Under the pieces are notes generated by a model. That model did no database searches. It was given only the letters and a program-made list of their open reading frames with translations, and had not been told where the DNA came from. The position numbers and the translations under genes are program-made. A DNA stretch of 64,000 nt. Source: an uncultured Umboniibacter sp. (lineage in GTDB: Bacteria; Pseudomonadota; Gammaproteobacteria; Pseudomonadales; DSM-25080). Below, piece by piece: positions 17,532-25,604 of this stretch. Every line of letters starts with the position of its first letter. The stretch's first letter is position 1. The stretch spans positions 62,001 to 126,000 of the forward strand of contig NZ_CANMGY010000003.1 of NCBI RefSeq assembly GCF_947497555.1, read 5' to 3'.

Positions 17532-19411
17532 TTAAGAAATTACTCATCGCAAACCGCGGCGAAATCGCGGTGCGTATTATGAAAACCGCCCAAGCACAGG
17601 GAATTGAGTGCTTTGCCATCTATAGCTTTGCCGATAGAAACGCCCAGCACGTCATTCAAGCGGACCAAGCACTTGCACTCAACGGTGCTTCGTTAGGCGA
17701 AAGTTATCTGAACATCGAGCAAATCCTTACACTGGCCACGGCTTACAACATTGATGCCATCCACCCCGGTTATGGCTTTCTATCAGAGAACGATGTCTTT
17801 GCGGAACGTTGTGCTCAGGCCAATATCCGCTTCGTGGGTCCACCGCCAAGTGCTATTCAAGCCATGGGTAGTAAGTCTAAGGCGAAGCAGATCATGGAGG
17901 CGGCTAACGTCCCGCTGCTGCCGGGCTATCATGGTGATAAGGATGATGCTGAACTGCTGAAAGCGGCTGCCAAGCAAATGGGCTTTCCAGTGTTGCTCAA
18001 GGCTTCTGCCGGCGGCGGTGGCAAGGGTATGCGAGTAGTAGACTCCGAGGCAAACTTCGCCGATGGTTTAGCTGCTGCCAAACGTGAGGCCGAACATGCT
18101 TTTGGCTCTAGCCACATGATTATTGAAAAGTTCCTGGCTCATGCGCGACATATCGAAGTACAGGTATTCTGTGATAGCCACAACAACGGCGTGTACCTCT
18201 TTGAACGGGACTGCTCCATTCAGCGGCGCCATCAGAAGGTCGTAGAGGAAGCCCCCGCTCTAGGTGTGGATGAAACGCTTCGCATGGCCATGGGGCAAGC
18301 CGCGGTTCGAGCTGCTCAAGCTATAGGTTACGTGGGCGCGGGTACGGTGGAATTCCTTCTGGGCGAAGACGGCGGTTTTTATTTCATGGAAATGAATACC
18401 CGTCTTCAGGTGGAACACCCCGTCACCGAGGCGATTACGGGTGAAGATTTGGTGTCTTGGCAGTTGCATGTTGCCGAAGGAAAGCCGCTACCCAAGCTAC
18501 AAAATGAACTCGCCATTAATGGACATGCTATTGAAGTCAGGCTCTACGCAGAGAACCCTCAACGAGGCTTCCTTCCCAGTACGGGACGAATTAGTCACCT
18601 TGAGTGGCCAAATAACGCACGTATCGATGCGGGCATAGTGAGCGGTGACACCATCACTCCGCTTTACGACCCAATGATTGCCAAACTCATTGTTCACGGT
18701 TCAACTCGCCAGGACGCCATCGGGCTAATCCAGTCGGCGCTCGCAGATACCCACATATTGGGAATCCATTCCAACACCCAATTACTTCGGCAGATTTGTG
18801 CGCACGCAGAATTCGTGCGTGGCGGAGTCTCAACGACTTGGTTGGACGAGCAACTCGCCACGCTACTTGAGAGCTCAGAGTTAGCGAACGAGATTAAAGA
18901 GCTCGCGGTGGCGAGCATCCTTCTCAGCCCAACCGAAGCCGCTAACAAACACGGTGCTTGGCATCAGTGCGATGACTTCCGCCTTGGTGAAGACACCCGC
19001 GTTTACCATTTTGACGTTGCTGGCGAGTGTATCTCACTCAGCTTAACTGCGGCTAAAAACCTTTTGGCTTCTACATCGGCTCTCGAAGTGATGAGCAAAG
19101 ATAATGGCTACTGGGTGCAGGGAGCTGGCATTGAATTATGGGTTAAGCCGTTCCACCCCGTTCGCGCGCAGACAGCACGGAGCTCTGGGGCCATCTCGGC
19201 GCCCATGAGCGGCTCAGTAATTGAAATCTGCTGTAAAGATGGTGACCAAGTTAAAGCAGGTGACAAGCTCATTAGTATTGAAGCCATGAAGATGGAGCAT
19301 GCCCTGTATGCACCGGTAGATGGTGTTGTGGTGACCACCGGCTTAGCGGTGGGTGACTCGGTAAATGATGACCAGCTATTGCTGAGCGTTGAGGAGATCA
19401 GCCATGCCTGA
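17528..19411 (+). CDS. liuD: LiuD, methylcrotonyl-CoA carboxylase biotin (alpha) subunit
   Basis: ATP-dependent biotin carboxylase plus biotin carrier. The 627 residues comprise the carboxylase N-domain (LLIANRGEIAVRIMKTAQ), the ATP-grasp region (LLKASAGGGGKGMRVVD, then FYFMEMNTRLQVEHPVTE), the carboxylase C-domain, a linker domain, and a C-terminal biotinyl domain with the biotin lysine in EAMKMEHALY (about residue 580). The length and fused carrier match methylcrotonyl-CoA carboxylase alpha. It overlaps liuC and liuE at its two ends. Confidence 0.95.
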   Translation: MIKKLLIANRGEIAVRIMKTAQAQGIECFAIYSFADRNAQHVIQADQALALNGASLGESYLNIEQILTLATAYNIDAIHPGYGFLSENDVFAERCAQANIRFVGPPPSAIQAMGSKSKAKQIMEAANVPLLPGYHGDKDDAELLKAAAKQMGFPVLLKASAGGGGKGMRVVDSEANFADGLAAAKREAEHAFGSSHMIIEKFLAHARHIEVQVFCDSHNNGVYLFERDCSIQRRHQKVVEEAPALGVDETLRMAMGQAAVRAAQAIGYVGAGTVEFLLGEDGGFYFMEMNTRLQVEHPVTEAITGEDLVSWQLHVAEGKPLPKLQNELAINGHAIEVRLYAENPQRGFLPSTGRISHLEWPNNARIDAGIVSGDTITPLYDPMIAKLIVHGSTRQDAIGLIQSALADTHILGIHSNTQLLRQICAHAEFVRGGVSTTWLDEQLATLLESSELANEIKELAVASILLSPTEAANKHGAWHQCDDFRLGEDTRVYHFDVAGECISLSLTAAKNLLASTSALEVMSKDNGYWVQGAGIELWVKPFHPVRAQTARSSGAISAPMSGSVIEICCKDGDQVKAGDKLISIEAMKMEHALYAPVDGVVVTTGLAVGDSVNDDQLLLSVEEISHA

Positions 19412-20252
19412 AGTACGACTTATTGAAGTAGGCCCACGTGATGGCCTCCAGAATCAGCCCGTCGTATTAAGCGTGGCACAACGGATAGAATTTATTAATC
19501 AACTCTATCTTGCAGGTTTTCAAAGCGTTGAAGTGGGCAGCATGGTTCGAGCTGATCGCATTCCACAGATGGCAAACTCTGAAGAAGTTATCGCAGGAAT
19601 TCTCCCGACGAAGAATTCTGACGTGAGTGTTCTCGTGCCGAATCTGCGCGGATTCGAGCGAATAGACCCGAGCATTGTGACAGAGATCGGCGTCTTCACC
19701 GCGGCATCGGACACCTTTAATCAGCACAACATCAACTGCACTATCGATGAATCATTGCAGCGAATCAAGCCTTTGGTCGAGGTTGCACTCGATCAGAATA
19801 TCAAGGTTCGCGGGACCGTGAGCTGTGTGGCCAAGTGTCCCTATGAGGGCACCACATCGGTGGCCAAGGTTGTTGAGACCTGCGAAAAACTCTTTGCGCT
19901 AGGCTGCTACGAAATTGTTCTCGGCGATACTATCGGCGCAGCGACGCCGCAGCGAACTCAAGCGTTAATAGGCGCACTTGCCCCGTCAATCGGCGCAGAC
20001 AGAATTGCCCTCCATGCTCACGACACCTATGACACAGCTATCCATAATGTCGCCGCCGCGCTCGAATTAGACGTGCGCGTATTCGACTCGGCGGCGTCAG
20101 GCTTGGGCGGATGCCCCTATGCGCCAGGAGCCAAGGGGAACGTAAATAGTCGAACGGTGATCGAGTTCTGTGAATCTCAGGGGGTGTCAACAGGAATTGA
20201 TTTGGAGCAGCTCGCTAGAGCAGAGGCCTATATTGCGGAGTGTTTGCGCTAG
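19404..20252 (+). CDS. liuE: LiuE, hydroxymethylglutaryl-CoA lyase
   Basis: Cleaves HMG-CoA to acetoacetate and acetyl-CoA, ending leucine breakdown. 282 residues in a TIM barrel: VGPRDGLQNQ carries the divalent-metal and catalytic Arg-Asp, GDTIGAATPQ and HAHDTYDTA give the metal histidines, and AASGLGGCPYAPGAKGN contains the signature catalytic cysteine. The frame opens at a TTG, but the ATG at 19404 has GGAG seven bases upstream and matches the family N terminus. It overlaps the liuD stop by 8 bases. Last gene of the liu operon. Confidence 0.94.
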   Translation: MPEVRLIEVGPRDGLQNQPVVLSVAQRIEFINQLYLAGFQSVEVGSMVRADRIPQMANSEEVIAGILPTKNSDVSVLVPNLRGFERIDPSIVTEIGVFTAASDTFNQHNINCTIDESLQRIKPLVEVALDQNIKVRGTVSCVAKCPYEGTTSVAKVVETCEKLFALGCYEIVLGDTIGAATPQRTQALIGALAPSIGADRIALHAHDTYDTAIHNVAAALELDVRVFDSAASGLGGCPYAPGAKGNVNSRTVIEFCESQGVSTGIDLEQLARAEAYIAECLR

Positions 20253-20257
20253 CTTAA

Positions 20258-20287
20258 CGCGCTTCGCACGTATTAGGGCGAAGCGCG
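20258..20287. terminator. Inverted repeat between convergent liuE and the ExoIII-like gene
   Basis: Nine-base perfect arms CGCGCTTCG/CGAAGCGCG separated by 12 bases, starting six bases after the liuE stop. There is no T-tract on either strand, so it may be a weak terminator or an mRNA 3'-end protection hairpin for the liu transcript. Confidence 0.5.
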
Positions 20288-20298
20288 ATTCATGCTGC

Positions 20299-21081
20299 CT
20301 AAGCCAACACCACCCCTTTATCCCGCTCTCGTTCGCGCTGCTCTAACAGCACAGCAATTTCCGGAGGGAGTGTGTGCAGGCAGATCAAACTCCGATACAC
20401 ACCCACCTCACAGGCATCAAGAAATTTATAGCGACACCACTTTACTGCCAAGTGCTTGTTTACGAGGAGGTGTTCGGAGAACGGATGTAACCCACCGGGG
20501 CGTCCGCGAGAGCATGGGATGAGGTTGTAGTCGTCACGACCGTTTTGGATGCTAGTTCGAAGGAAAGACTGTGAACGAATGTAGCGAAGATAGGCATCGC
20601 TCAGCCCCTCAAGATGATCACCTTGCAGTAACCATTCCGACAGGCTCCCCTTCGTGCATTGATACTCCAGTGAAGTAAGATCCAGGTCTGTTTCCACACT
20701 ACTCACTGCCAGCACTACGGGGCCGCTTAACTGCTCAAGTGCCGCCAAATTAAGATCATCGACTTCATCTAAGCATAAGCTTCCCACGGCGACCATCCCC
20801 GTTGGCAGTGCGACATAGCGAATTAATGGATGCCGCTTAAGCGTTGGTGGACATAGATAGTATTCGCCAAGCAAATAGTGGCTAAAAATTGCCGTGCCGC
20901 CCTGATTACCACCTTCTTGGTAGCAGCTGTGCGCGAAATGACCACTGGCCTTCAAGGCGCTATAGAATCGCCTCGAAGCACCTTGGAGCGTGAGTACATC
21001 AATTTTCTGAATAGCGATTAGTGCCAGTTGTCGAGGACAAAAATCTGCCCCATCAACTTTCCAACTGCCGATAACACCCAT
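20299..21081 (-). CDS. Degenerate exonuclease III-like (endonuclease/exonuclease/phosphatase fold) protein
   Basis: 260 residues if started at the ATG at 21081, which has GGAGGG four bases upstream; the frame extends to a GTG at 21126. The N terminus can be aligned by eye with ExoIII: SWKVDGADFCPRQL matches SFNINGLRARPHQL, and IDVLTLQGASR matches PDVIGLQETK. GGTAIFSHYLL corresponds to the barrel strand after the active site. The metal and catalytic residues expected in ExoIII (Asn in FNING, Glu in LQE, the GDxN motif, the final DH) are replaced here (K, G, VSSVETD, CLHTLP). So either an inactive paralogue with a binding role, or an unrelated protein. The relationship is a hypothesis from visual alignment. 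Confidence 0.5.
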   Translation of the reverse strand: MGVIGSWKVDGADFCPRQLALIAIQKIDVLTLQGASRRFYSALKASGHFAHSCYQEGGNQGGTAIFSHYLLGEYYLCPPTLKRHPLIRYVALPTGMVAVGSLCLDEVDDLNLAALEQLSGPVVLAVSSVETDLDLTSLEYQCTKGSLSEWLLQGDHLEGLSDAYLRYIRSQSFLRTSIQNGRDDYNLIPCSRGRPGGLHPFSEHLLVNKHLAVKWCRYKFLDACEVGVYRSLICLHTLPPEIAVLLEQRERERDKGVVLA

Positions 21082-21164
21082 ACAGCCCTCCATCCTTTGG
21101 ATTGTTTGATGGGTACTATTGATCACTACTTATAGGGTGGGAACAACTCTGCAAAAGTGCAGTT

Positions 21165-21473
21165 TTACTGGAGGGCGACCGGTTGATTAAGATCAGCATT
21201 AATTAACTCTCTATCGGGGAGTAACCCTGCCAACATATTAAGAACCACTGAATTCATCTCTAGCGAATCTGCATCACCAAGTAGTGACTCGGCGATGTCA
21301 TGGTCAAAGCTAATATCCATAGAAAAGCCGCGTTGATTATCACTACACAGAGCACTAACGAGAACACCAGGCCCTAAATCGACCTCAAGTTTCCACCAGT
21401 AACCGCCATGGTTATCGTAGGTTAACTCCGATGATTTCACGGTAACTTCTATTGATTCTAGGTTTATATCCAC
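21165..21473 (-). CDS. Hypothetical acidic protein
   Basis: 102 residues, start GTG at 21473, no signal peptide or membrane segment. Acidic and beta-rich in the first half (YWWKLEVDLGPGVLVSALC), then a helical acidic stretch (DISFDHDIAESLLGDADSLEM). I recognise no family. The GTG overlaps the stop of a possible 41-residue upstream frame (21464-21589), which suggests translational coupling. It lies 83 bases upstream of the ExoIII-like gene on the same strand and may be co-transcribed. Confidence 0.5.
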   Translation of the reverse strand: MDINLESIEVTVKSSELTYDNHGGYWWKLEVDLGPGVLVSALCSDNQRGFSMDISFDHDIAESLLGDADSLEMNSVVLNMLAGLLPDRELINADLNQPVALQ

Positions 21474-21589
21474 GGGGCCGTCTCTAATTCAGCAAATTCG
21501 CGCCATTTTACGCGCTTTTGGTCGTATTCATAGTCGTTATTCCACTCACCTTGATCGTAGCCTCGCAAATTATCTTGGTTCAGGGACAC
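21464..21589 (-). CDS. Possible 41-residue small protein
   Basis: GTG at 21589 to TAA at 21464. The product is rich in charged and aromatic residues (LRGYDQGEWNNDYEYDQKR, VKWREFAELETAPWI), unlike random translation. The stop overlaps the GTG start of the 102-residue gene (CCGTGGATATAA). There is no clear ribosome-binding site, and the start could be elsewhere. Support is composition and the overlap only. Confidence 0.3.
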   Translation of the reverse strand: MSLNQDNLRGYDQGEWNNDYEYDQKRVKWREFAELETAPWI

Positions 21590-21687
21590 CCAGCCCAGTG
21601 CGCTTTCTCGTAAGTCTCAGCGGATACATCGCGTTAACTGCAATTATAAATTACAATGGGAGAACTATTACTAAAGAGAGCATCACT

Positions 21688-21966
21688 ATGTCAGCCGAGG
21701 AACAAACCCTTTTCAAGGTTATCGAGCAACTACTCGATCTCGCGAATGAAGCGGCAGAGGAAGCTGGCCCAGATTTAGTCAACTCAGCGCTATTGCAGGC
21801 CGCTGCGCGCTACAATGCATTTATCGTTGCAGCGAATAGCGATGATCTTCGCGACGAAAAACCGAGCGCCGTCAGCTACCTGGTAACACGTTATAAGGAG
21901 ATGCTGGCTGACAATATTGATGACTTTATTGAAAACCCATTGCCAAAGGTAGAACTGGATGACTAA
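21688..21966 (+). CDS. DUF3144 family protein
   Basis: 92 residues from the ATG at 21688. The frame opens earlier, but the preceding 30 residues are not family-like. The segments LFKVIEQLLDLANE, SALLQAAARYNAFIVAA and YKEMLADNIDDFIENP match DUF3144, a small helical cytoplasmic family of unknown function common in gammaproteobacteria. Its stop overlaps the DUF1653 gene by 8 bases, so the two are co-translated. Confidence 0.85.
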   Translation: MSAEEQTLFKVIEQLLDLANEAAEEAGPDLVNSALLQAAARYNAFIVAANSDDLRDEKPSAVSYLVTRYKEMLADNIDDFIENPLPKVELDD

Positions 21967-22183
21967 ACCTTATCTCAACACCGGTCGTTACCGCCACTAC
22001 AAAGGTGGCGAATATGAAGTGATAGACGTAGTAAGGCATTCTGAAACTGAAGCATGGCTGGTACTTTACAAACCACTTTACGGTGACGAATGTTTATGGG
22101 TAAGACCTTACGAGATGTTCTTAGAGTCAGTGGAGATAGCCGGGGAGAGGGTTCCTCGATTCAGTGAGATTCTGTCTGTTTAG
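21959..22183 (+). CDS. DUF1653 family protein
   Basis: 74 residues. TGRYRHYKGGEYEVIDVVRHSET, WLVLYKPLYGDECLWVRPYEMF and a final VPRFSEI are the DUF1653 signature, a small SH3-like fold of unknown role. It overlaps the DUF3144 gene by 8 bases and its 3' end overlaps the convergent recO gene by 23 bases, so the two transcripts are complementary at their ends. Confidence 0.88.
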   Translation: MTKPYLNTGRYRHYKGGEYEVIDVVRHSETEAWLVLYKPLYGDECLWVRPYEMFLESVEIAGERVPRFSEILSV

Positions 22184-22847
22184 TGAAGAGTGATTCATAG
22201 AGGCGGCGGCTTTCAAGTGGTCGTCCACCTAATGCCAAATCCACTAAGTAACGAAACAAGGGATTAAGACTCCCGTCATATCGATGCGCTTCCAGTCCTA
22301 GCAATACACTGCCTAAAAATGTATTTTTTTGTTCAGCCCCAACGAGTTCGAATTGACTATTCTGGTTGAAGCGATACCAGCTACTGGGGTCAACGGGATT
22401 CGCTAGGGTATCTACCGAGGCTTCTGGAAAAACACCTAACTCCTGCAACAGCGCATGCTCAAACGCGCGCAGAGCTTCAGCGCCATCCTGCTCCCTACTC
22501 AGGCTGATAAGACACTCTTGGTAGGCGCTAAATAACGCCTGGCTTGATGAAGGCCCTAATAGGCGATAGCAGAGTTCATTGATATACAGCCCCATATACA
22601 GAAAGCGCCCTTCCAGTCGAATCGGCGCACTAACCGGTTCAACTTTGGACAGTGTCAGCACGCTGCCCTTGCCACTCCAGCGGGCAAGCAAGGGCACGTA
22701 GGGTTCGCCCTGAAAGCCGCGCTTAGGCTTGCGCCAAACCGCCGTTACCTTGCCTTCATCGCGGGTAAGAAGCTCCACCAATAAACGCCCCTCTTGGTAG
22801 GGGCGCCGATGTAATATCCAGGCAGGTTTTAGAGGCGCTTCAGCCAT
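22161..22847 (-). CDS. recO: RecO, DNA repair and recombination mediator
   Basis: Helps load RecA onto SSB-coated DNA in the RecFOR pathway. The 228 residues start with the OB-fold (PAWILHRRPYQEGRLLVELLTRDEGK, a family hallmark in which the first half is split here for length: WILHRRPYQEGR and LLVELLTRDEGKVTAVW), followed by the helical region with YINELCYRLL. The zinc-finger cysteines of some RecO proteins are absent, as in many gammaproteobacteria. It is the last gene of the lepA operon and starts two bases after era. pdxJ, often next, is absent. Confidence 0.93.
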   Translation of the reverse strand: MAEAPLKPAWILHRRPYQEGRLLVELLTRDEGKVTAVWRKPKRGFQGEPYVPLLARWSGKGSVLTLSKVEPVSAPIRLEGRFLYMGLYINELCYRLLGPSSSQALFSAYQECLISLSREQDGAEALRAFEHALLQELGVFPEASVDTLANPVDPSSWYRFNQNSQFELVGAEQKNTFLGSVLLGLEAHRYDGSLNPLFRYLVDLALGGRPLESRRLYESLFTKQTESH

Positions 22848-22849
22848 GA

Positions 22850-23749
22850 TTAATCCGAATCGTAACCAAGGCTCTTCAGCGCGCGAGCATCATCGGACCA
22901 GCCACTTCTCACCTTAACGAAGGTGTGCAGCATAATCTTGCGGTCAAACAGGCGTTCCATATCCAAACGAGCTTCCTGGCCAATCAGCTTGATTCTTGAC
23001 CCCTGCTTACCTACGACGATGCGCTTTTGTCCATCACGCTCCACGAGAATAACAGCGTGAATATCCAGCACATTACCCTTATCCGTAAAGCTCTCAATCT
23101 CCACGGTCATCTGATACGGTAATTCATCACCCAACTGACGAGTTACTTTCTCGCGCACGATTTCTGAGGCGAGGAAACGTGAGCTCTTATCGGTGATCTG
23201 GTCATCTTCGAAGAAGTGCGGGCTCTCTGGGATATGCTTCTCAATAGCCGTCAGAAGGGACTCTACTTGAGTGCCCTGAAGGGCCGAAATCGGCACGATG
23301 TCAGCGAATTCACCCTTGGTCTGAAGCTCCTCAATATACGGAAATACTTCATTCTTATTCTCTAAACGCTCAACCTTGTTGATGGCAACCACCACAGGTG
23401 TCTTAGTACGTTGCACTAACTTCAACACGGCCTCATCGTCTTCAGTCCAGCGCAGACGGTCAATCACAAAGATAATGGCGTCGACATCACGAAGAGAGTC
23501 TGTCGCCTCTTTATTCATGTAATCGTTCAGTGCACGGCCCTTACTATTGTGTAATCCCGGCGTATCAACAAAGACATACTGCGTATCGGCTTCCGTATGA
23601 ATACCCAACATACGGTGACGAGTGGTTTGTGGCTTACGGGAAGTAATGGCCAACTTTTGGCCTAAAATACGATTAAGCAGGGTTGATTTGCCCACGTTTG
23701 GACGCCCTACAATGGCGATAAATCCGCAGCGACTTTGATTCTCTGACAT
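22850..23749 (-). CDS. era: Era, GTPase for 30S ribosome assembly
   Basis: Binds the 3' end of 16S rRNA during 30S maturation. 299 residues: G1 [18 protein letters not shown], the G2 threonines in PQTTRH, G3 DTPGLH, G4 NKVE, then a C-terminal KH domain with [20 protein letters not shown]. The ATG overlaps the rnc stop (TAATG), as commonly seen for rnc-era. Confidence 0.97.
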   Translation of the reverse strand: MSENQSRCGFIAIVGRPNVGKSTLLNRILGQKLAITSRKPQTTRHRMLGIHTEADTQYVFVDTPGLHNSKGRALNDYMNKEATDSLRDVDAIIFVIDRLRWTEDDEAVLKLVQRTKTPVVVAINKVERLENKNEVFPYIEELQTKGEFADIVPISALQGTQVESLLTAIEKHIPESPHFFEDDQITDKSSRFLASEIVREKVTRQLGDELPYQMTVEIESFTDKGNVLDIHAVILVERDGQKRIVVGKQGSRIKLIGQEARLDMERLFDRKIMLHTFVKVRSGWSDDARALKSLGYDSD

Positions 23750-24441
23750 TACTTTTGCCTCAATAATTGCAGCGCCTTCGCGGCAGCTGCCTGTTCTGCT
23801 TTACGACGAGAGGTTCCCTCGCCAAAAACTTCACTTAATAGATTGGGAATATCACAACGGACTTTGAAAGTCTGGTTATGGTCTGCACCGTCAATAGATT
23901 CCACCTGATAGACCGGCAGTGCTACCTGCTTCTTTTGCACTGCTTCTTGAAGTTCCGTCTTGGCATCTTTCTTTGGCTTACCCACTTTAAGCGTGGCTAA
24001 ACGGCTCTCATACCAGCGTAGGACGCTCGCCTGGGCAGTTGCCATGTCGGCATCTAAAGAGATAGCTCCAATTAAGGCTTCCACCGTATCAGAGAGAATT
24101 GAGGGGCGTTGAGCGCCACCACTTTTAATCTCACCAGCACCTAAGAAAAGGCTTACGCCTAAGTCCCATTCACGGGCAACCTCGGCAAGTGTGGTCTCAC
24201 ATACTAGATCTGCTCGAAGCCGACTCAAATCACCTTCGGTGGCTTTTGGCAGCTGTTGATAGAGAGCCTGGGCAATAGTGCAATTTAGAATAGAATCGCC
24301 GATGAATTCTAAGCGTTCGTTGTTGGGAGTGCCTACACTACGATGCGACAAGGCCTGCTTTAGCAGGCCTTGGTCCGAAAATTGGTAAGCAATACGCTTC
24401 AGCAGCTGATCAATATGCTGCTGTTTGGAACTATCTAGCAT
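23749..24441 (-). CDS. rnc: Ribonuclease III
   Basis: Double-stranded RNA endonuclease that processes rRNA precursors and mRNAs. 230 residues: the RNase III catalytic domain with [12 protein letters not shown] and [13 protein letters not shown] supplying the metal-binding Glu and Asp residues, then a dsRNA-binding domain (about 155-225) ending [20 protein letters not shown]. The gene starts immediately at the end of the DUF4845 gene and overlaps era. Confidence 0.97.
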   Translation of the reverse strand: MLDSSKQQHIDQLLKRIAYQFSDQGLLKQALSHRSVGTPNNERLEFIGDSILNCTIAQALYQQLPKATEGDLSRLRADLVCETTLAEVAREWDLGVSLFLGAGEIKSGGAQRPSILSDTVEALIGAISLDADMATAQASVLRWYESRLATLKVGKPKKDAKTELQEAVQKKQVALPVYQVESIDGADHNQTFKVRCDIPNLLSEVFGEGTSRRKAEQAAAAKALQLLRQK

Positions 24442-24801
24442 TCACTGCGCCTTAATCTCATTCTCAAAACTCAACACCACGTCAATATTATAGAATAGAT
24501 CAATTCTGACCTCGTAGTTGGCGGTAACGACCAAAATCTCGTCTTCTCTAGCAATCACTAAGGCATTACGTGCCTGAGGCGAAATGTTGTCAATTACCAT
24601 CGCCTTGCTAATACCTTCGCGAAATTCGGAAAGCGTAGTATCTTCCGTTCTTGAGTCAAATACCTTCTGAACCGATGAAACAAGCAGCGTGTTATCTAGG
24701 TAATAAGGCCCGAGCTTAACCGCAAGCATACCGAAAAATACCGCGATAACGATGACCAAACACATTCCATAAAATGACATACCGCGTTGAAAACGCTGCA
24801 T
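24442..24801 (-). CDS. DUF4845 membrane protein
   Basis: 119 residues with one N-terminal membrane segment (MCLVIVIAVFFGMLAVKLGPYY) and a periplasmic tail. It matches DUF4845, a family found between lepB and rnc in many gammaproteobacteria; its function is unknown. The ends abut rnc, and lepB lies 16 bases upstream. Confidence 0.88.
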   Translation of the reverse strand: MQRFQRGMSFYGMCLVIVIAVFFGMLAVKLGPYYLDNTLLVSSVQKVFDSRTEDTTLSEFREGISKAMVIDNISPQARNALVIAREDEILVVTANYEVRIDLFYNIDVVLSFENEIKAQ

Positions 24802-24817
24802 AGTAACCCCCTAAATA

Positions 24818-25570
24818 TTAGTTAATTGGACCAGCGTTCGAGAAGCTCGGCACACTGAAAAATTCATCCCAATGCATCCATTTATAAACGGCTTTACCAA
24901 CAATATTGGCTTCTGGAACTGGTCCCCATTCGCGCGAATCACGAGAGTTATCACGGTTATCACCCATCATGAAGTAATGTCCTTCGGGTACCACCGTATT
25001 AAAATCTTCGCTATATCGACCTGGCTGAACGTGGCGGAACATCCGATGCGAAACCTCGCCCAGCTGTTCTGTAGTTTCTAACACTCGCGGCTCATTTACT
25101 GGGTAACCCATCACAAGTTCTTGCGGCTGTAGTTCGCCATTAACGTATAACATCCCCTGCTTTACCTGAACACGATCGCCCGGCAAACCAATTACTCGCT
25201 TAATAAAATAGCGCGGATCATTCGGCGGAAAAAACACCATGACATCGCCACGCTGCGGGCTATTCATTTCTATCAATGTAGAGTTTACGATGGGCAAACG
25301 GATGCCATAATCGAACTTGTTCACTAGGATGAAGTCGCCTACATCAAGAGTAGGTTCCATAGACGAACTTGGAATTTGGAAAGGCTCGTATAGGAACGAA
25401 CGCAATACAAACACAAAAGCTAGTACTGGGAACACTGATTTAGAAATATCAATCAGCGCTGGATCCGGATTATTGCCGCGGTTCTTGGCGAGAAATAGCT
25501 TATCAATCAGCGCAATGAGCCCTGTCACGGCAACTGCCGAGGCAAAAATCAGGGGTAAATCTAAATCCAT
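24818..25570 (-). CDS. lepB: LepB, signal peptidase I
   Basis: Inner-membrane protease removing signal peptides from exported proteins. 250 residues: N-terminal membrane segments, the catalytic Ser in IPSSSMEPTLDVGD (about residue 70), the catalytic Lys in YFIKRVIGLPGD (about 125), and the C-terminal box GDNRDNSRDSREWGPV. Second gene of the operon, following lepA by 34 bases. Confidence 0.96.
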   Translation of the reverse strand: MDLDLPLIFASAVAVTGLIALIDKLFLAKNRGNNPDPALIDISKSVFPVLAFVFVLRSFLYEPFQIPSSSMEPTLDVGDFILVNKFDYGIRLPIVNSTLIEMNSPQRGDVMVFFPPNDPRYFIKRVIGLPGDRVQVKQGMLYVNGELQPQELVMGYPVNEPRVLETTEQLGEVSHRMFRHVQPGRYSEDFNTVVPEGHYFMMGDNRDNSRDSREWGPVPEANIVGKAVYKWMHWDEFFSVPSFSNAGPIN

Positions 25571-25604
25571 AGTTCTATCCTAGTTATGTTATTTTTATTG
25601 TGAC

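Noticed and set aside
20292-20522. Plus-strand frame of 76 codons opposite the ExoIII-like gene
   Set aside because: Proline- and arginine-rich antisense product; the minus-strand gene has a better ribosome-binding site and fold signal.
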